Origin: Gammaproteobacteria bacterium
GTDB taxonomy: Bacteria > Pseudomonadota > Gammaproteobacteria > SG8-11
Assembly (NCBI GenBank): GCA_016200445.1
Contig: JACQEQ010000301.1
Location: 1 to 37,363 of the forward strand
Reading direction: 5' to 3'
Length of the DNA stretch: 37,363 nucleotides
The position numbers and the translations under genes are program-made. Positions 7,561-15,130 of the stretch are shown piece after piece. The first letter of the stretch is position 1, and every line of letters begins with the position of its first letter. The notes beneath the pieces were generated by a model. The model was not told the origin of the DNA, did not search any database, and saw only the letters and a list, made by a program, of their open reading frames with translations.

Positions 7561-7704
7561 CGCACGGAGTGGATGCTTTTACGTGTCGCGGCAATAGTCA
7601 ACACATGGCGATGAATTGCTAACCCGTTTCGCTTCCGGTGCGCGGGCGTTATGCTCGCGTGGCTTTCAACAATTCGATTGACCACTTTCATAAGGAGCAT
7701 TCCG

Positions 7705-8292
7705 ATGAGTCGTGTCGCACGTTTGCAGGCGCTGGCTTCGGTTGTCTTGGCCGTAACGCTGATAGGTGGGTGTTCGACGCTTCCCGCCACCACAACAACC
7801 GGGAACACCGGGATGCCCGCGCTGATTCTGATCGTGCGCCATGCCGAGAAAGCCGCTGAGCCCAGCGATGATCCGCCGTTGACGGCGGCAGGCGTCGAGC
7901 GTGCGCAAGCGCTTGCCGCCGCGCTGCGCGATGCAGGCGTGAACGCGATTTTCACCACGCAGTTAATCCGCACCCGCGACACCGCGCAACCGTTCGCTGC
8001 CGCGCGCGGGCTGACGCCGGAAGTGATCCCCTCCAAGCGCGGCGAAGCCAAGGCACATGCGGAGGCGGTCGCTGCCGCCGCGCGTAAGCATGCGGGCGAA
8101 ATTGTGCTGATCGTGGACCACAGCAATACCATCCCTGCGGTCATCGCTGCACTGGGCGGGCCTCAAGTGGCCAACATCTGCGAGCCGGTGTACGGCAATC
8201 TTTTTGTGCTGGTGCCGGGCACGGGCGAGACGCGTCTGGTGCGCTCGCATTACGGCGCTGGCGATCCGGAGCCGGGTCAAGACTGTAAGTAG
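7705..8292 (+). CDS. Histidine phosphatase superfamily lipoprotein
   Basis: Residues 1-23 are a signal peptide with lipobox LIGGC (Cys23). The mature part begins with ALILIVRHAEKA; RHAEK (R45, H46) is the phosphohistidine motif of the histidine phosphatase (phosphoglycerate mutase-like) superfamily. GVERAQALAAALRDAGV, FTTQLIRTRDTA and a later VDHSNTIPAV (second catalytic His) complete the family signature. It is expected to be an outer-membrane or periplasmic phosphomonoesterase of unknown substrate. I chose ATG 7705 because AAGGAG lies just upstream; a start at 7651 would bury the signal peptide. It appears monocistronic. Confidence 0.88.
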   Translation: MSRVARLQALASVVLAVTLIGGCSTLPATTTTGNTGMPALILIVRHAEKAAEPSDDPPLTAAGVERAQALAAALRDAGVNAIFTTQLIRTRDTAQPFAAARGLTPEVIPSKRGEAKAHAEAVAAAARKHAGEIVLIVDHSNTIPAVIAALGGPQVANICEPVYGNLFVLVPGTGETRLVRSHYGAGDPEPGQDCK

Positions 8293-8321
8293 ATGTGACC
8301 CAGCATTCGACTGCAACCAAT

Positions 8322-8446
8322 GTAGGGTGGGTTAGCGTTTTTGCGTAACCCGCCAAGCGTGCGCTGCACACAACCTTATTTTGTTGAGTGCCTGACGGCA
8401 CGGCTGGCGGGTTACGACGCGAACAAATGCGTCTAACCCACCCTAC
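8322..8446. repeat. 125-bp palindromic MITE-like element
   Basis: Outer arms GTAGGGTGGGTTAG (8322-8335) and CTAACCCACCCTAC (8433-8446) are perfect inverted repeats. Inner arms CGTAACCCGCCA (8344-8355) and TGGCGGGTTACG (8405-8416) are also perfect. Each half can fold by itself (GGGTTAGCG against CGTAACCC) or the whole can form one long cruciform. No coding sequence is inside. It is probably a dispersed non-autonomous repeat; it may also act as a transcription end for the upstream lipoprotein gene. Confidence 0.75.
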
Positions 8447-8556
8447 TTCGATTTGTTAATTTTGATTCCTGCGCCTGTTTGTCGCGTTAACTCTCCATAT
8501 ACCACAACCCGTAAAACCATTGGCAACCGGTCGTGCAGTAAATATTTTCTGTGGCC

Positions 8557-8587
8557 GGGAATAAACGTGCGTTGCTGCTTGTTTGCC
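8557..8587 (+). promoter_or_regulatory. Putative alternative-sigma promoter, copy B
   Basis: GGGAATAAAC (8557-8566), 14 bases, then GTTTGCC (8581-8587), 67 bases before the ATG at 8654. It matches copy A at 6046-6076 in both halves and in spacing. It would drive the three-gene operon 8654-10548. Confidence 0.5.
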
Positions 8588-8653
8588 CCAGTGCCGGGAG
8601 CTGCATGCGAAACTTCATGTGCTCCCATTCACAACCACACAAGGAGTTATTTC

Positions 8654-9031
8654 ATGTTGCAACATTACAAAAACTACGCGCGCGCCGGTGCCACGGTCAT
8701 CGCGTTACTGGGGACATACTCTGCCACGTTGGCGATGGCGGCCGACATGGGCATGAGCACCGGTACAGTTGCAATCACGTCGCCCAAAGACGGCGCCACG
8801 TTGTCCGCGATGGGCGAAAACAAGATGGACTACGAAGTGAAATTGGGCGCAGGTGATGACCATTTTCACGTGTGGATCGACGGTGAACGCGGCGGCCCGG
8901 TGCGTGATTTGAAGGGTACGCTCACGTTGCCGAAAATGACGCCCGGCAAGCACGCCATTATTGTCAAGATCGTCGACAAGGCGCACGTGCCAGCCGGCCC
9001 CGAAAAGAGCGTGTCGGTGAAAGTCGAGTAA
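8654..9031 (+). CDS. Periplasmic protein, DUF4399-like
   Basis: A 125-residue protein with a Sec signal peptide (cleavage likely after LAMA, leaving ADMGMSTG). The mature domain has GTVAITSPKDGATL, DDHFHVWIDGE and LTLPKMTPGKHAIIVK-like strands, resembling small Ig-like periplasmic domains such as DUF4399. The H-F-H and Met-rich N-terminus could bind a metal, possibly copper, but this is inference. AAGGAG lies upstream of ATG 8654. The next gene begins seven bases after this stop codon, and a cytochrome c peroxidase follows, so it is the first gene of a periplasmic redox operon. Confidence 0.75.
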   Translation: MLQHYKNYARAGATVIALLGTYSATLAMAADMGMSTGTVAITSPKDGATLSAMGENKMDYEVKLGAGDDHFHVWIDGERGGPVRDLKGTLTLPKMTPGKHAIIVKIVDKAHVPAGPEKSVSVKVE

Positions 9032-9037
9032 CGCGGG

Positions 9038-9448
9038 ATGGCCGCAGACTATGCGTACGCGCTGGTTCAGGTGGCGCATAACGTCGGGGCGGTTGCCGTG
9101 GTCGGCAGCCCCGCCGCCGCCGGGTTGTGGATGCGCGAGCAACGGACTGTTCCTGTCGTGCTCGCGTGGTTTACGGCTTCCGGCTGGATGATCCAAATAT
9201 TCAGCGGCATCGGCTTTGGCCTCACCAGTTATCTGTCGCGCGGCGAATTGCCTGAAGTCACCGGGGTTGCGTTGTTTGCGCTGTATCTCAAGATCGGCTG
9301 TGCCACGACCGGGCTCGCACTCGCCGGCTTTTATCTGCTCGCTCCGCTTTGGCGGCGTGAACAAACACAACACGGGCTCTGGCCAAGTTTGTTTTTTGCC
9401 GGCATCGCTGCACTGTCCGGCGCGGCGTTTCTGCGCTGGTTGGGTTAA
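9038..9448 (+). CDS. Small integral membrane protein, four TM segments
   Basis: A 136-residue hydrophobic protein with about four transmembrane helices: one around the N-terminal AHNVGAVAVVGSPAAAGLW, one around VVLAWFTASGWMIQIFSGIG, one around VALFALYLKIGCATTGLALA and one C-terminal. I do not recognise a named family; the overall look is similar to small CopD-like or cytochrome b561-like membrane proteins, though conserved haem-ligand histidines are not evident. It sits tightly between the periplasmic protein gene and the di-haem peroxidase gene (23 bp), suggesting a membrane partner for that pathway. Confidence 0.75.
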   Translation: MAADYAYALVQVAHNVGAVAVVGSPAAAGLWMREQRTVPVVLAWFTASGWMIQIFSGIGFGLTSYLSRGELPEVTGVALFALYLKIGCATTGLALAGFYLLAPLWRREQTQHGLWPSLFFAGIAALSGAAFLRWLG

Positions 9449-9471
9449 CAGAAAAATTTAACGAGGACTAC

Positions 9472-10548
9472 ATGATGAACGATCGCTTTCGCACCCTATT
9501 AAAATCTGTCGCCGTCGCATCGGCACTGGCGTCAGGTCTTGCCAGCGCGGAGGTGCCTGACATCGGCCCGCTGCCGCCGGTACCCGTTAATCCCGACAAC
9601 ACACCGACCGCCGCGCGCATGGCGCTCGGACAGGCGCTGTTTTTCGACAACCGCCTGTCCGGCACCGGCAATCTGAATTGTTCCAGTTGCCACTTGCCCG
9701 ACGTCGGCTGGACGTTACCGTCGGCGTTTTCCGTTGCCAACGAAGGCTTCGTCGAACGCCGCAATCCGCCAACGCTGATCAACGTCGGCTACAACAGAGC
9801 GCTGATCTGGGATGGACGTGCGCCGTCGCTCGAGAAGCAGGCGATCGGCTCGATTACCAATCCGGTGCACAAGGGCCAGAACCTCGACAAACTGGTGAAA
9901 ATTCTCAACGACGATCCCAAATTCATCGCGCTGTTTCAGGCCGCGTACAACGGCAAGCCGAATGCCGACGACATCGGCCGCGCACTGGCGGTGTGGCAAC
10001 GGCATTTTTTGGTGACGGGCGAGAGCAATTTTGATCGCTACGTGAAGGGCAATATGTTGGCTCTGAGTGAAGCCGCAGTGCGCGGTATGGACATTTTTAA
10101 AGGCAAGGGCGGTTGTATCGTCTGCCACAACGGGCCTAATTTTTCCGACTCGGGTTTTTACAACATCGGCCTGGCGCGCAACGCGCAATTCGACAAGCCC
10201 GAGTATCTGAAAATTCTCGTGTTCGACGCCAAGCGCATGAAGCTCGACAACCCCGAGCAGGCCACCGATGACGCAGGCCGTTACCTCGTTACCAAGGACA
10301 AGGCGGATTGGAAAAAATTCAAGACCCCGACCCTACGTAACCTCGCCGATACCGCACCCTACATGCACGACGGCCGCTATGCGACGCTGGATGCAGTCAT
10401 CGACCATTTCAACCGTGGCGGCGACCAAGTGGAAAACCAGGATCCGCGTATCAAGCCGCTGGGGCTGAGCGTGACAGAAAAAGCCGACTTAAAAGCCTTC
10501 CTGCAATCGTTGTGGGGACCACTGCCGAAGTTAAACCTCGCTGAATGA
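9472..10548 (+). CDS. Di-haem cytochrome c peroxidase family protein
   Basis: A 358-residue periplasmic protein with a signal peptide ending near ASGLASA. It has two haem c attachment motifs, CSSCH (C70, C73, H74) and CIVCH (C215, C218, H219), in the spacing of the bacterial CcpA/MauG family. The C-terminal segment has FKTPTLRNLADTAPYMHDGR, the conserved end motif of this family, which includes a Met/His ligand region. It would reduce H2O2 with electrons from small cytochromes, or act as a MauG-like oxidase. Translation begins at ATG 9472 or the adjacent ATG 9475, with ACGAGG upstream. It is the last gene of the operon and is followed by a strong hairpin. Confidence 0.93.
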   Translation: MMNDRFRTLLKSVAVASALASGLASAEVPDIGPLPPVPVNPDNTPTAARMALGQALFFDNRLSGTGNLNCSSCHLPDVGWTLPSAFSVANEGFVERRNPPTLINVGYNRALIWDGRAPSLEKQAIGSITNPVHKGQNLDKLVKILNDDPKFIALFQAAYNGKPNADDIGRALAVWQRHFLVTGESNFDRYVKGNMLALSEAAVRGMDIFKGKGGCIVCHNGPNFSDSGFYNIGLARNAQFDKPEYLKILVFDAKRMKLDNPEQATDDAGRYLVTKDKADWKKFKTPTLRNLADTAPYMHDGRYATLDAVIDHFNRGGDQVENQDPRIKPLGLSVTEKADLKAFLQSLWGPLPKLNLAE

Positions 10549-10555
10549 GTAGCAA

Positions 10556-10585
10556 CATGGGGCGGTGAGCGAAGCCCGCCCCATG
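10556..10585 (+). terminator. GC-rich hairpin after cytochrome c peroxidase gene
   Basis: CATGGGGCGG (10556-10565) pairs perfectly with CCGCCCCATG (10576-10585) around a 10-base loop, eight bases after the stop codon. There is no T-run downstream, so it may be a processing or Rho-linked site rather than a classical intrinsic terminator. Confidence 0.55.
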
Positions 10586-10744
10586 GAGCTTCCCGGCGTT
10601 TGCTTCTGCGCAATAATTCTCCGTGTATTTGCGAATATTCCCGTAGCCGCTTGCCGCGTAGTTTAGCGCTGATCGCCGCGTGCTTGGTGAGTTTGCGTCG
10701 GCGTATGTATTGTTCGGCTTACTTCCTACACGGAGGATGCTCTC

Positions 10745-11251
10745 ATGAACACCAATACGATCCGCTCCGTAGCGGTTTTCGTCATGCTGTCGGCCGCCGG
10801 CACGTCGCTATACGCCGCCGATAACCCGGCGTTTATGAAATTTCATGCCAAGGGTGACTTTGCCACGGTGTTGTCAAACGTAAAACAAGCGTTGGAGACG
10901 GCGCAATTTGTTATCAGCGCCGAGGAAAATCTTTCCAAGGGGCTGGAGAAAAACAAGCAGTTATTTCCGGAAGGAACGTGGAATAGCATCGGTTTTGACA
11001 ACGTTACCGCCGTGCATTTTTGCTCGCTGGTATTTAATCAGGAGGTGTTCAATATCAACATGGATTGGACCATCTTGTGCCCGTACAAATTGTCGATTTA
11101 CAGCATGAAGAAAGCACCGCAAGACATTACCGTGATCATGCAGCGCCCGACCTTTCAGCTTGCGCAAGACCCGCACCCTAAAGCGAAAGAGATCGGCAAG
11201 AAAATGGAAGATCGTATCGTCAATGCTATCAAGGATGGCTTGGCTCGCTAG
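10745..11251 (+). CDS. DUF302 family exported protein
   Basis: A 168-residue protein with a signal peptide ending around SLYAADNPAFM. The mature part fits the DUF302 pattern: a variable N-terminal strand, DFATVLSNVKQALETAQFVI, and a central FCSLVFNQEVFNINMDWTIL followed by CPYKLSIY. Such proteins are small periplasmic alpha/beta domains of unknown activity, often near oxidative-stress or sulfur genes. Two cysteines in the mature domain could form a disulfide. A GGAGG-like site (ACGGAGG) precedes ATG 10745. It is convergent with ispA, only 13 bp away. Confidence 0.8.
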   Translation: MNTNTIRSVAVFVMLSAAGTSLYAADNPAFMKFHAKGDFATVLSNVKQALETAQFVISAEENLSKGLEKNKQLFPEGTWNSIGFDNVTAVHFCSLVFNQEVFNINMDWTILCPYKLSIYSMKKAPQDITVIMQRPTFQLAQDPHPKAKEIGKKMEDRIVNAIKDGLAR

Positions 11252-11264
11252 CGGCTGCGTTCGA

Positions 11265-12137
11265 CTACGTACCGGCAATGGCGCGCAGTTCGTCGGCCTG
11301 CGTTGCAAGCGGTTGCAGGCTGGTTAATGCTTCGTCGATCAAATCGCGCGCGCGCGCTTTGGCCGGTGCCAGGCCCAGCAGCGCGGGGTAGGTGGGTTTG
11401 TTACGGGCTTGGTCCGCACCTTGACGTTTTCCCAAAACCTCGGTTGCGCCTTCCACGTCGAGAATGTCGTCCTGAATCTGGAACGCCAGGCCAATGCACT
11501 TGGCGTAGTGGTCCAGTGCGGTGCGCACTGCTTCGTCAAGACCCGGCTTGCACAGCGTCGCCAAGCACACGCTGGCACGAATCAGCGCGCCGGTTTTGTG
11601 AATGTGCACGTTTTCCAGTTCGGATAAATTCAACTCCTGACCCTCGGCAACGATGTCGAGCGCCTGTCCGCCCGCCATGCCGCGTGAACCGCTGGCCAAG
11701 GCCAGCGCCTCCACCATGGCCAGACGCAATTTGCTGTCGACGAGCATGTGCGGATCGTGCGCCAAAACGTAAAACGCTAATGACTGCAAAGCGTCGCCGG
11801 CCAGCACCGCAGTGGCTTCGTCGAACTCTTTGTGGCAGGTGAGTTTGCCGCGCCGCAGGTCGTCGTCGTCCATCGCGGGCAAGTCGTCGTGGATCAGCGA
11901 ATAGACATGGATGAGCTCCACCGCACAGGCAGGTCCGTCGAGTTGTTCGAGCGGCACGCCTAACGCGCGTCCGGTTGTATACACCAGGCACGGGCGGATG
12001 CGTTTGCCGCCCGCCAGTGCCGAATAGCGCATGGCCGCATGCAGGCGCAGGGGTTGCTTGCTGGACTCAGGTATCCAGGCGGCCAACGCGGTTTCTACGC
12101 GTGCCAGGTAGGGGATTAATAGCGTTTGCAGGGTCAC
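11265..12137 (-). CDS. ispA: Farnesyl diphosphate synthase
   Basis: A short-chain (2E,6E)-farnesyl diphosphate synthase that condenses isopentenyl diphosphate with dimethylallyl and geranyl diphosphate for quinone and undecaprenyl lipid synthesis. It carries the GGKRIRP substrate motif (about residue 43), the first aspartate-rich motif HDDLPAMD (about residues 83-90), the GGQALD segment, and the second aspartate-rich motif FQIQDDILD. The length of 290 residues is typical. I chose GTG at 12137 because it gives the family N-terminus and sits 16 bases after xseB; an upstream start would overlap xseB heavily. The usual downstream dxs is absent; a DUF302 gene converges instead. Confidence 0.94.
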   Translation of the reverse strand: MTLQTLLIPYLARVETALAAWIPESSKQPLRLHAAMRYSALAGGKRIRPCLVYTTGRALGVPLEQLDGPACAVELIHVYSLIHDDLPAMDDDDLRRGKLTCHKEFDEATAVLAGDALQSLAFYVLAHDPHMLVDSKLRLAMVEALALASGSRGMAGGQALDIVAEGQELNLSELENVHIHKTGALIRASVCLATLCKPGLDEAVRTALDHYAKCIGLAFQIQDDILDVEGATEVLGKRQGADQARNKPTYPALLGLAPAKARARDLIDEALTSLQPLATQADELRAIAGT

Positions 12138-12153
12138 ACGTGAACCTTGATTT

Positions 12154-12408
12154 TTATGAATCGGTGGACGGGTCGCCGGTCGCTTCGAATTCAACCGGTG
12201 CGGATGTGCCATCTTTCTTGAGGAGAATGTGTACCTTCTGTTCGGCATCCTGCAGCGATTGTTGACAGGTGCGCGTCAGCAAAACACCGCGTTCGAATTG
12301 CTGTAGCGATTCTTCGAGCGTGAGTTCGCCTTTTTCCATACGTTCGACAATATTTTCAAGTTCGTGCAATGCCGATTCGAAGTCGGGTGTTTTGGGTTTT
12401 TTGGCCAC
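12154..12408 (-). CDS. xseB: Exodeoxyribonuclease VII small subunit
   Basis: The small subunit of the ATP-independent exonuclease VII that degrades single-stranded DNA. The sequence shows the compact helical XseB pattern: FESALHELENIVERMEKGEL followed by TLEESLQQFERGV, then QQSLQDAEQKVHILL. Using GTG at 12408 gives 84 residues starting with an AKKPK segment, close to the usual ~80; an upstream GTG at 12438 would add ten residues. It lies just upstream of ispA on the same strand, the conserved xseB-ispA order. The C-terminal tail after ILLKKDG is acidic and variable, as is normal. Confidence 0.92.
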   Translation of the reverse strand: MAKKPKTPDFESALHELENIVERMEKGELTLEESLQQFERGVLLTRTCQQSLQDAEQKVHILLKKDGTSAPVEFEATGDPSTDS

Positions 12409-12502
12409 GGCGGTTTCCGAAGGGGAGCGGGGGACCACAATACTCGATGCAAAAAACCAGGGTCAACTTGCAACGTCAATTCGTTTCTCCCCGAACAGAC
12501 GA

Positions 12503-12558
12503 TTGACACTGGTTCGGGATTTAATTATCGTGTCGATGAGGTTTAGACAAATTCTAAA
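12503..12558 (+). promoter_or_regulatory. Sigma70-like promoter and inverted repeat before rubrerythrin gene
   Basis: TTGACA (12503-12508), a 17-base spacer and TATCGT (12526-12531) form a credible sigma70 promoter. Directly downstream, TTTAGA-N5-TCTAAA (12542-12558) is an inverted repeat placed where a repressor would block transcription. The regulator is unknown; a peroxide- or iron-responsive factor would fit a rubrerythrin gene. Confidence 0.6.
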
Positions 12559-12592
12559 TCGCCCCTAACCACTCGAATGGAGGTTGTTCACC

Positions 12593-13011
12593 ATGCAACT
12601 CAAAGGTAGTCAAACTGAAAAGAATTTAAAGGATGCGTTCGCGGGCGAATCGCAAGCGAATCGCCGTTACTTGTACTTCGCAGCGAAGGCGGATGTGGAA
12701 GGTTACAACGACGTCTCGGCAGTGTTTCGTTCCACCGCCGAAGGTGAAACCGGGCATGCGCACGGGCACCTGGAATATCTCGAAGCGTCGGCGATCCGGC
12801 CACCGGCCTGCCGATCGGTGCCACGTCGAATAACCTGAAGGCCGCAATTGCGGGCGAAACCCACGAATACACCGATATGTATCCGGGCATGGCCAAGGCC
12901 GCGCGCACCGAAGGCTTTACTGAAATCGCCGATTGGTTTGAAACGCTGGCCAAGGCCTAGCGTTCACACGCCAACCGGTTCCAGAAAGCGTTGGATACCT
13001 TGGGCAAATAA
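12593..13011 (+). pseudogene. Rubrerythrin with frameshift and premature stop
   Basis: The first frame encodes a typical rubrerythrin N-terminus: LKDAFAGESQANRRYLYFA and EGETGHAHGHLEYLEA, with the Glu and His iron ligands of the di-iron site. At about 12792 the frame shifts by one base (one G missing where TCG-GGC-GAT is expected), and the rest continues in another frame as GLPIGAT, AAIAGETHEYTDMYPGMAK and IADWFETLAKA. There TAG (12958-12960) replaces an expected Glu codon, and the tail HANRFQKALDTLGK ends at 13011. Restoring one base gives the family length of about 139 residues. Two separate lesions suggest real decay, though sequencing error is possible. A promoter and a terminator surround it. 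Confidence 0.85.
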
Positions 13012-13025
13012 GTTCGTTGTTTCCA

Positions 13026-13048
13026 GGGGGCTGGGCAGACCAGCCCCC
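13026..13048 (+). terminator. Terminator hairpin after rubrerythrin gene
   Basis: GGGGGCTGG (13026-13034) and CCAGCCCCC (13040-13048) form a perfect 9-bp GC-rich stem with a 5-base loop, 15 bases after the original rubrerythrin stop. The T-rich tail (GTCTTAGGTTT) is modest. Confidence 0.7.
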
Positions 13049-13082
13049 GTCTTAGGTTTAATGCCATGCAGGGTTTGTTATA

Positions 13083-14435
13083 ATGTCAACACCCGTAGGT
13101 TCGATGCGCGAAGGTAGTTTAAAAGCCCCGACGCGGCATGCGCTCGACTGGAGCAATGCCGAGTTTTATAACGAAGCCGCGCTACACAAAGAACTCGAGC
13201 GCGTGTACGACATCTGTCATGGCTGCCGCCGCTGCGTGAGTTTGTGCAATGCGTTTCCGACGCTATTCGATTTGGTCGACGGGTCGCCGACCCAGGAAGT
13301 CGACGGCGTTAAAAAAACCGATTACATGCAGGTCGTGGATCAATGTTATCTGTGCGACCTGTGTTACATGACCAAATGTCCGTACGTGCCGCCGCACGAA
13401 TGGAACGTGGATTTCCCGCATTTAATGTTGCGCGCCAAGGCTGCGAATTTTAAAAAGGGCGAAACCCGGCTGCGCGACACAATATTGTCGAGCACCGATG
13501 CCGTCGGCAAGCTTGCCGGTATACCGGTGGTGGTGCAGGTGGTGAATGCGGCCAACAAAAATCCTACGCTGCGCAAAGTGACCTCGGCCGTGTTAGGCGT
13601 GCACCCCGGCGCGATTTTGCCCGAATATCATAGCGACACCTTGCGCAAACGTGTGACGCGCCGTGTTGCACCCGCGATCAGCGCTGAGCCGACCGAACAA
13701 ACGCGCGGCCAAGTTGCATTGTTCGCCACCTGTTACGGCAACTACAACGAGCCGCATCTTGGCGAAGATTTGATCGCGGTGTTTGAACACAACGGCATTC
13801 CGGTCACGCTGGTCAGTAAAGAGCAATGTTGCGGCATGCCGAAGCTGGAGTTGGGCGATTTGGATGCTGTAAAGCGCGCCAAGGAAGCCAACATACCGAT
13901 GCTGGCGCAAATGGTCGATGCCGGTTTTGACATTATCGCGCCGGTGCCGTCGTGCGTGTTGATGTTCAAGCAGGAGTTGCCGCTGATGTTTCCGGACGAT
14001 CCCGAGGTGTTAAAAGTCAAGAAGGCGATTTTCGATCCGTTCGAATACTTGATGCTGCGCCATAAGGGCGGCAAATTGAAAACCGATTTCAAAACCGCGC
14101 TGGGTAAAATTTCGTACCACGTGGCCTGTCACTTACGCGTACAGAACATCGGTTTAAAAACCCGCGATTTGTTGCAACTGGTGCCTGGGACGCAGATCGA
14201 CGCGATTGAGCGTTGCTCCGGCCACAACGGCACCTACGCGGTAAAACAAGAGTTTCACGATTTCTCGATGAAAATCGGCAAGCCTGTGGTGCAGCGCGTG
14301 CAGCAAGCGGCGCCGGATCATTACAGCAGCGATTGCCCGATGGCCGGCCACCAGATCGAGAATGGTTTGAAAGACGGCACATTGCCGGAGCACCCGTTGT
14401 CGTTATTACGTAAAGCCTATGGAATTGAGAGATGA
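13083..14435 (+). CDS. Fe-S oxidoreductase, heterodisulfide reductase/GlpC-like
   Basis: A 450-residue soluble iron-sulfur protein. Two 4Fe-4S cluster motifs lie near the N-terminus: C45-x2-C48-x2-C51-x3-C55 and C88-x2-C91-x2-C94-x4-C99. Two cysteine-rich (CCG-type) domains follow, with EQCCGMPKLELGDLD near residue 245 and ERCSGHNGTY near residue 380. This is the architecture of GlpC and of heterodisulfide-reductase-like electron-transfer proteins. Genes of this kind are often next to rubrerythrin and DUF3501, as here, which suggests electron delivery in peroxide defence; that role is inference. Its stop overlaps the DUF3501 start (ATGA). ATG 13083 has no clear ribosome-binding site; ATG 13104 is an alternative. 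Confidence 0.88.
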   Translation: MSTPVGSMREGSLKAPTRHALDWSNAEFYNEAALHKELERVYDICHGCRRCVSLCNAFPTLFDLVDGSPTQEVDGVKKTDYMQVVDQCYLCDLCYMTKCPYVPPHEWNVDFPHLMLRAKAANFKKGETRLRDTILSSTDAVGKLAGIPVVVQVVNAANKNPTLRKVTSAVLGVHPGAILPEYHSDTLRKRVTRRVAPAISAEPTEQTRGQVALFATCYGNYNEPHLGEDLIAVFEHNGIPVTLVSKEQCCGMPKLELGDLDAVKRAKEANIPMLAQMVDAGFDIIAPVPSCVLMFKQELPLMFPDDPEVLKVKKAIFDPFEYLMLRHKGGKLKTDFKTALGKISYHVACHLRVQNIGLKTRDLLQLVPGTQIDAIERCSGHNGTYAVKQEFHDFSMKIGKPVVQRVQQAAPDHYSSDCPMAGHQIENGLKDGTLPEHPLSLLRKAYGIER

Positions 14436-15025
14436 ACGCCATGAAACATTTAACTCGCGATGATTTATACAGCCTGGAAAAATATGCCCAGCAGCGTATA
14501 CAGATGCGCGCGCAAGTGTTGGAGCACAAAAAAAATCGCCATGTGGAGATTGGTCCGCATGCGACGCTGTACTTCGAAGATCGCCTGACCATGCACTATC
14601 AGATTCAAGAGATGTTACGTGTAGAGCGCGTATACGAAGCGGAAGGAATTCAAGACGAACTCAACGCATACAATCCGATGATTCCCGACGGCACCAATCT
14701 CAAGGCCACGTTCATGCTGGAGTACCCTGACGAAACCGAACGACGCGTGGCGCTGGCAGGTTTGAAGGGCGTTGAACATCGCGTGTGGATCAAAGTGCAA
14801 GGCCACGCGCCGGTGTGGGCGATTGCCGATGAAGATCTGGAACGCGAAAACGACGAAAAAACTTCCTCCGTGCACTTCCTGCGCTTCGAATTTACCGCGC
14901 CAATGATTGCGGCAGCGCAGCAAGGCGGGGCATTGAGTGTAGGCATCGACCATGCTGCGTATCAGCATACGGTCGAACCGTTACCCGTGGCGGTGCGCGC
15001 CGCGCTGGTTGCGGATTTCGACTAA
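14432..15025 (+). CDS. DUF3501 family protein
   Basis: A 197-residue protein beginning MNAMKHLTRDDLYSLEKYAQ and continuing with ERLTMHYQIQEMLRVER-like sequence (here EDRLTMHYQIQEMLRVERV), then NLKATFMLEYPDETER, matching DUF3501. The biochemical role of the family is unknown. Its start overlaps the stop of the Fe-S protein gene in an ATGA arrangement, so the two are translationally coupled. The rubrerythrin, Fe-S protein and DUF3501 order recurs in proteobacteria and points to a common redox or peroxide-protection role. No signal peptide or membrane segment is visible. Confidence 0.88.
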   Translation: MNAMKHLTRDDLYSLEKYAQQRIQMRAQVLEHKKNRHVEIGPHATLYFEDRLTMHYQIQEMLRVERVYEAEGIQDELNAYNPMIPDGTNLKATFMLEYPDETERRVALAGLKGVEHRVWIKVQGHAPVWAIADEDLERENDEKTSSVHFLRFEFTAPMIAAAQQGGALSVGIDHAAYQHTVEPLPVAVRAALVADFD

Positions 15026-15130
15026 CTGCATGAGGCGTTGCGCGCATGAGGTCTTGACAGTGACCATCTCAAGGTCAGAAGCTGCCGGCTATCTTTTTGT
15101 ACATGGCAAATCTGAATGAGGAGATGAGCA

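Noticed and set aside
13077..13082. TATAAT-like sequence just before the Fe-S protein gene
   Set aside because: It abuts the start codon, so it cannot be the -10 element for translation from ATG 13083 unless the mRNA is leaderless or starts are later.
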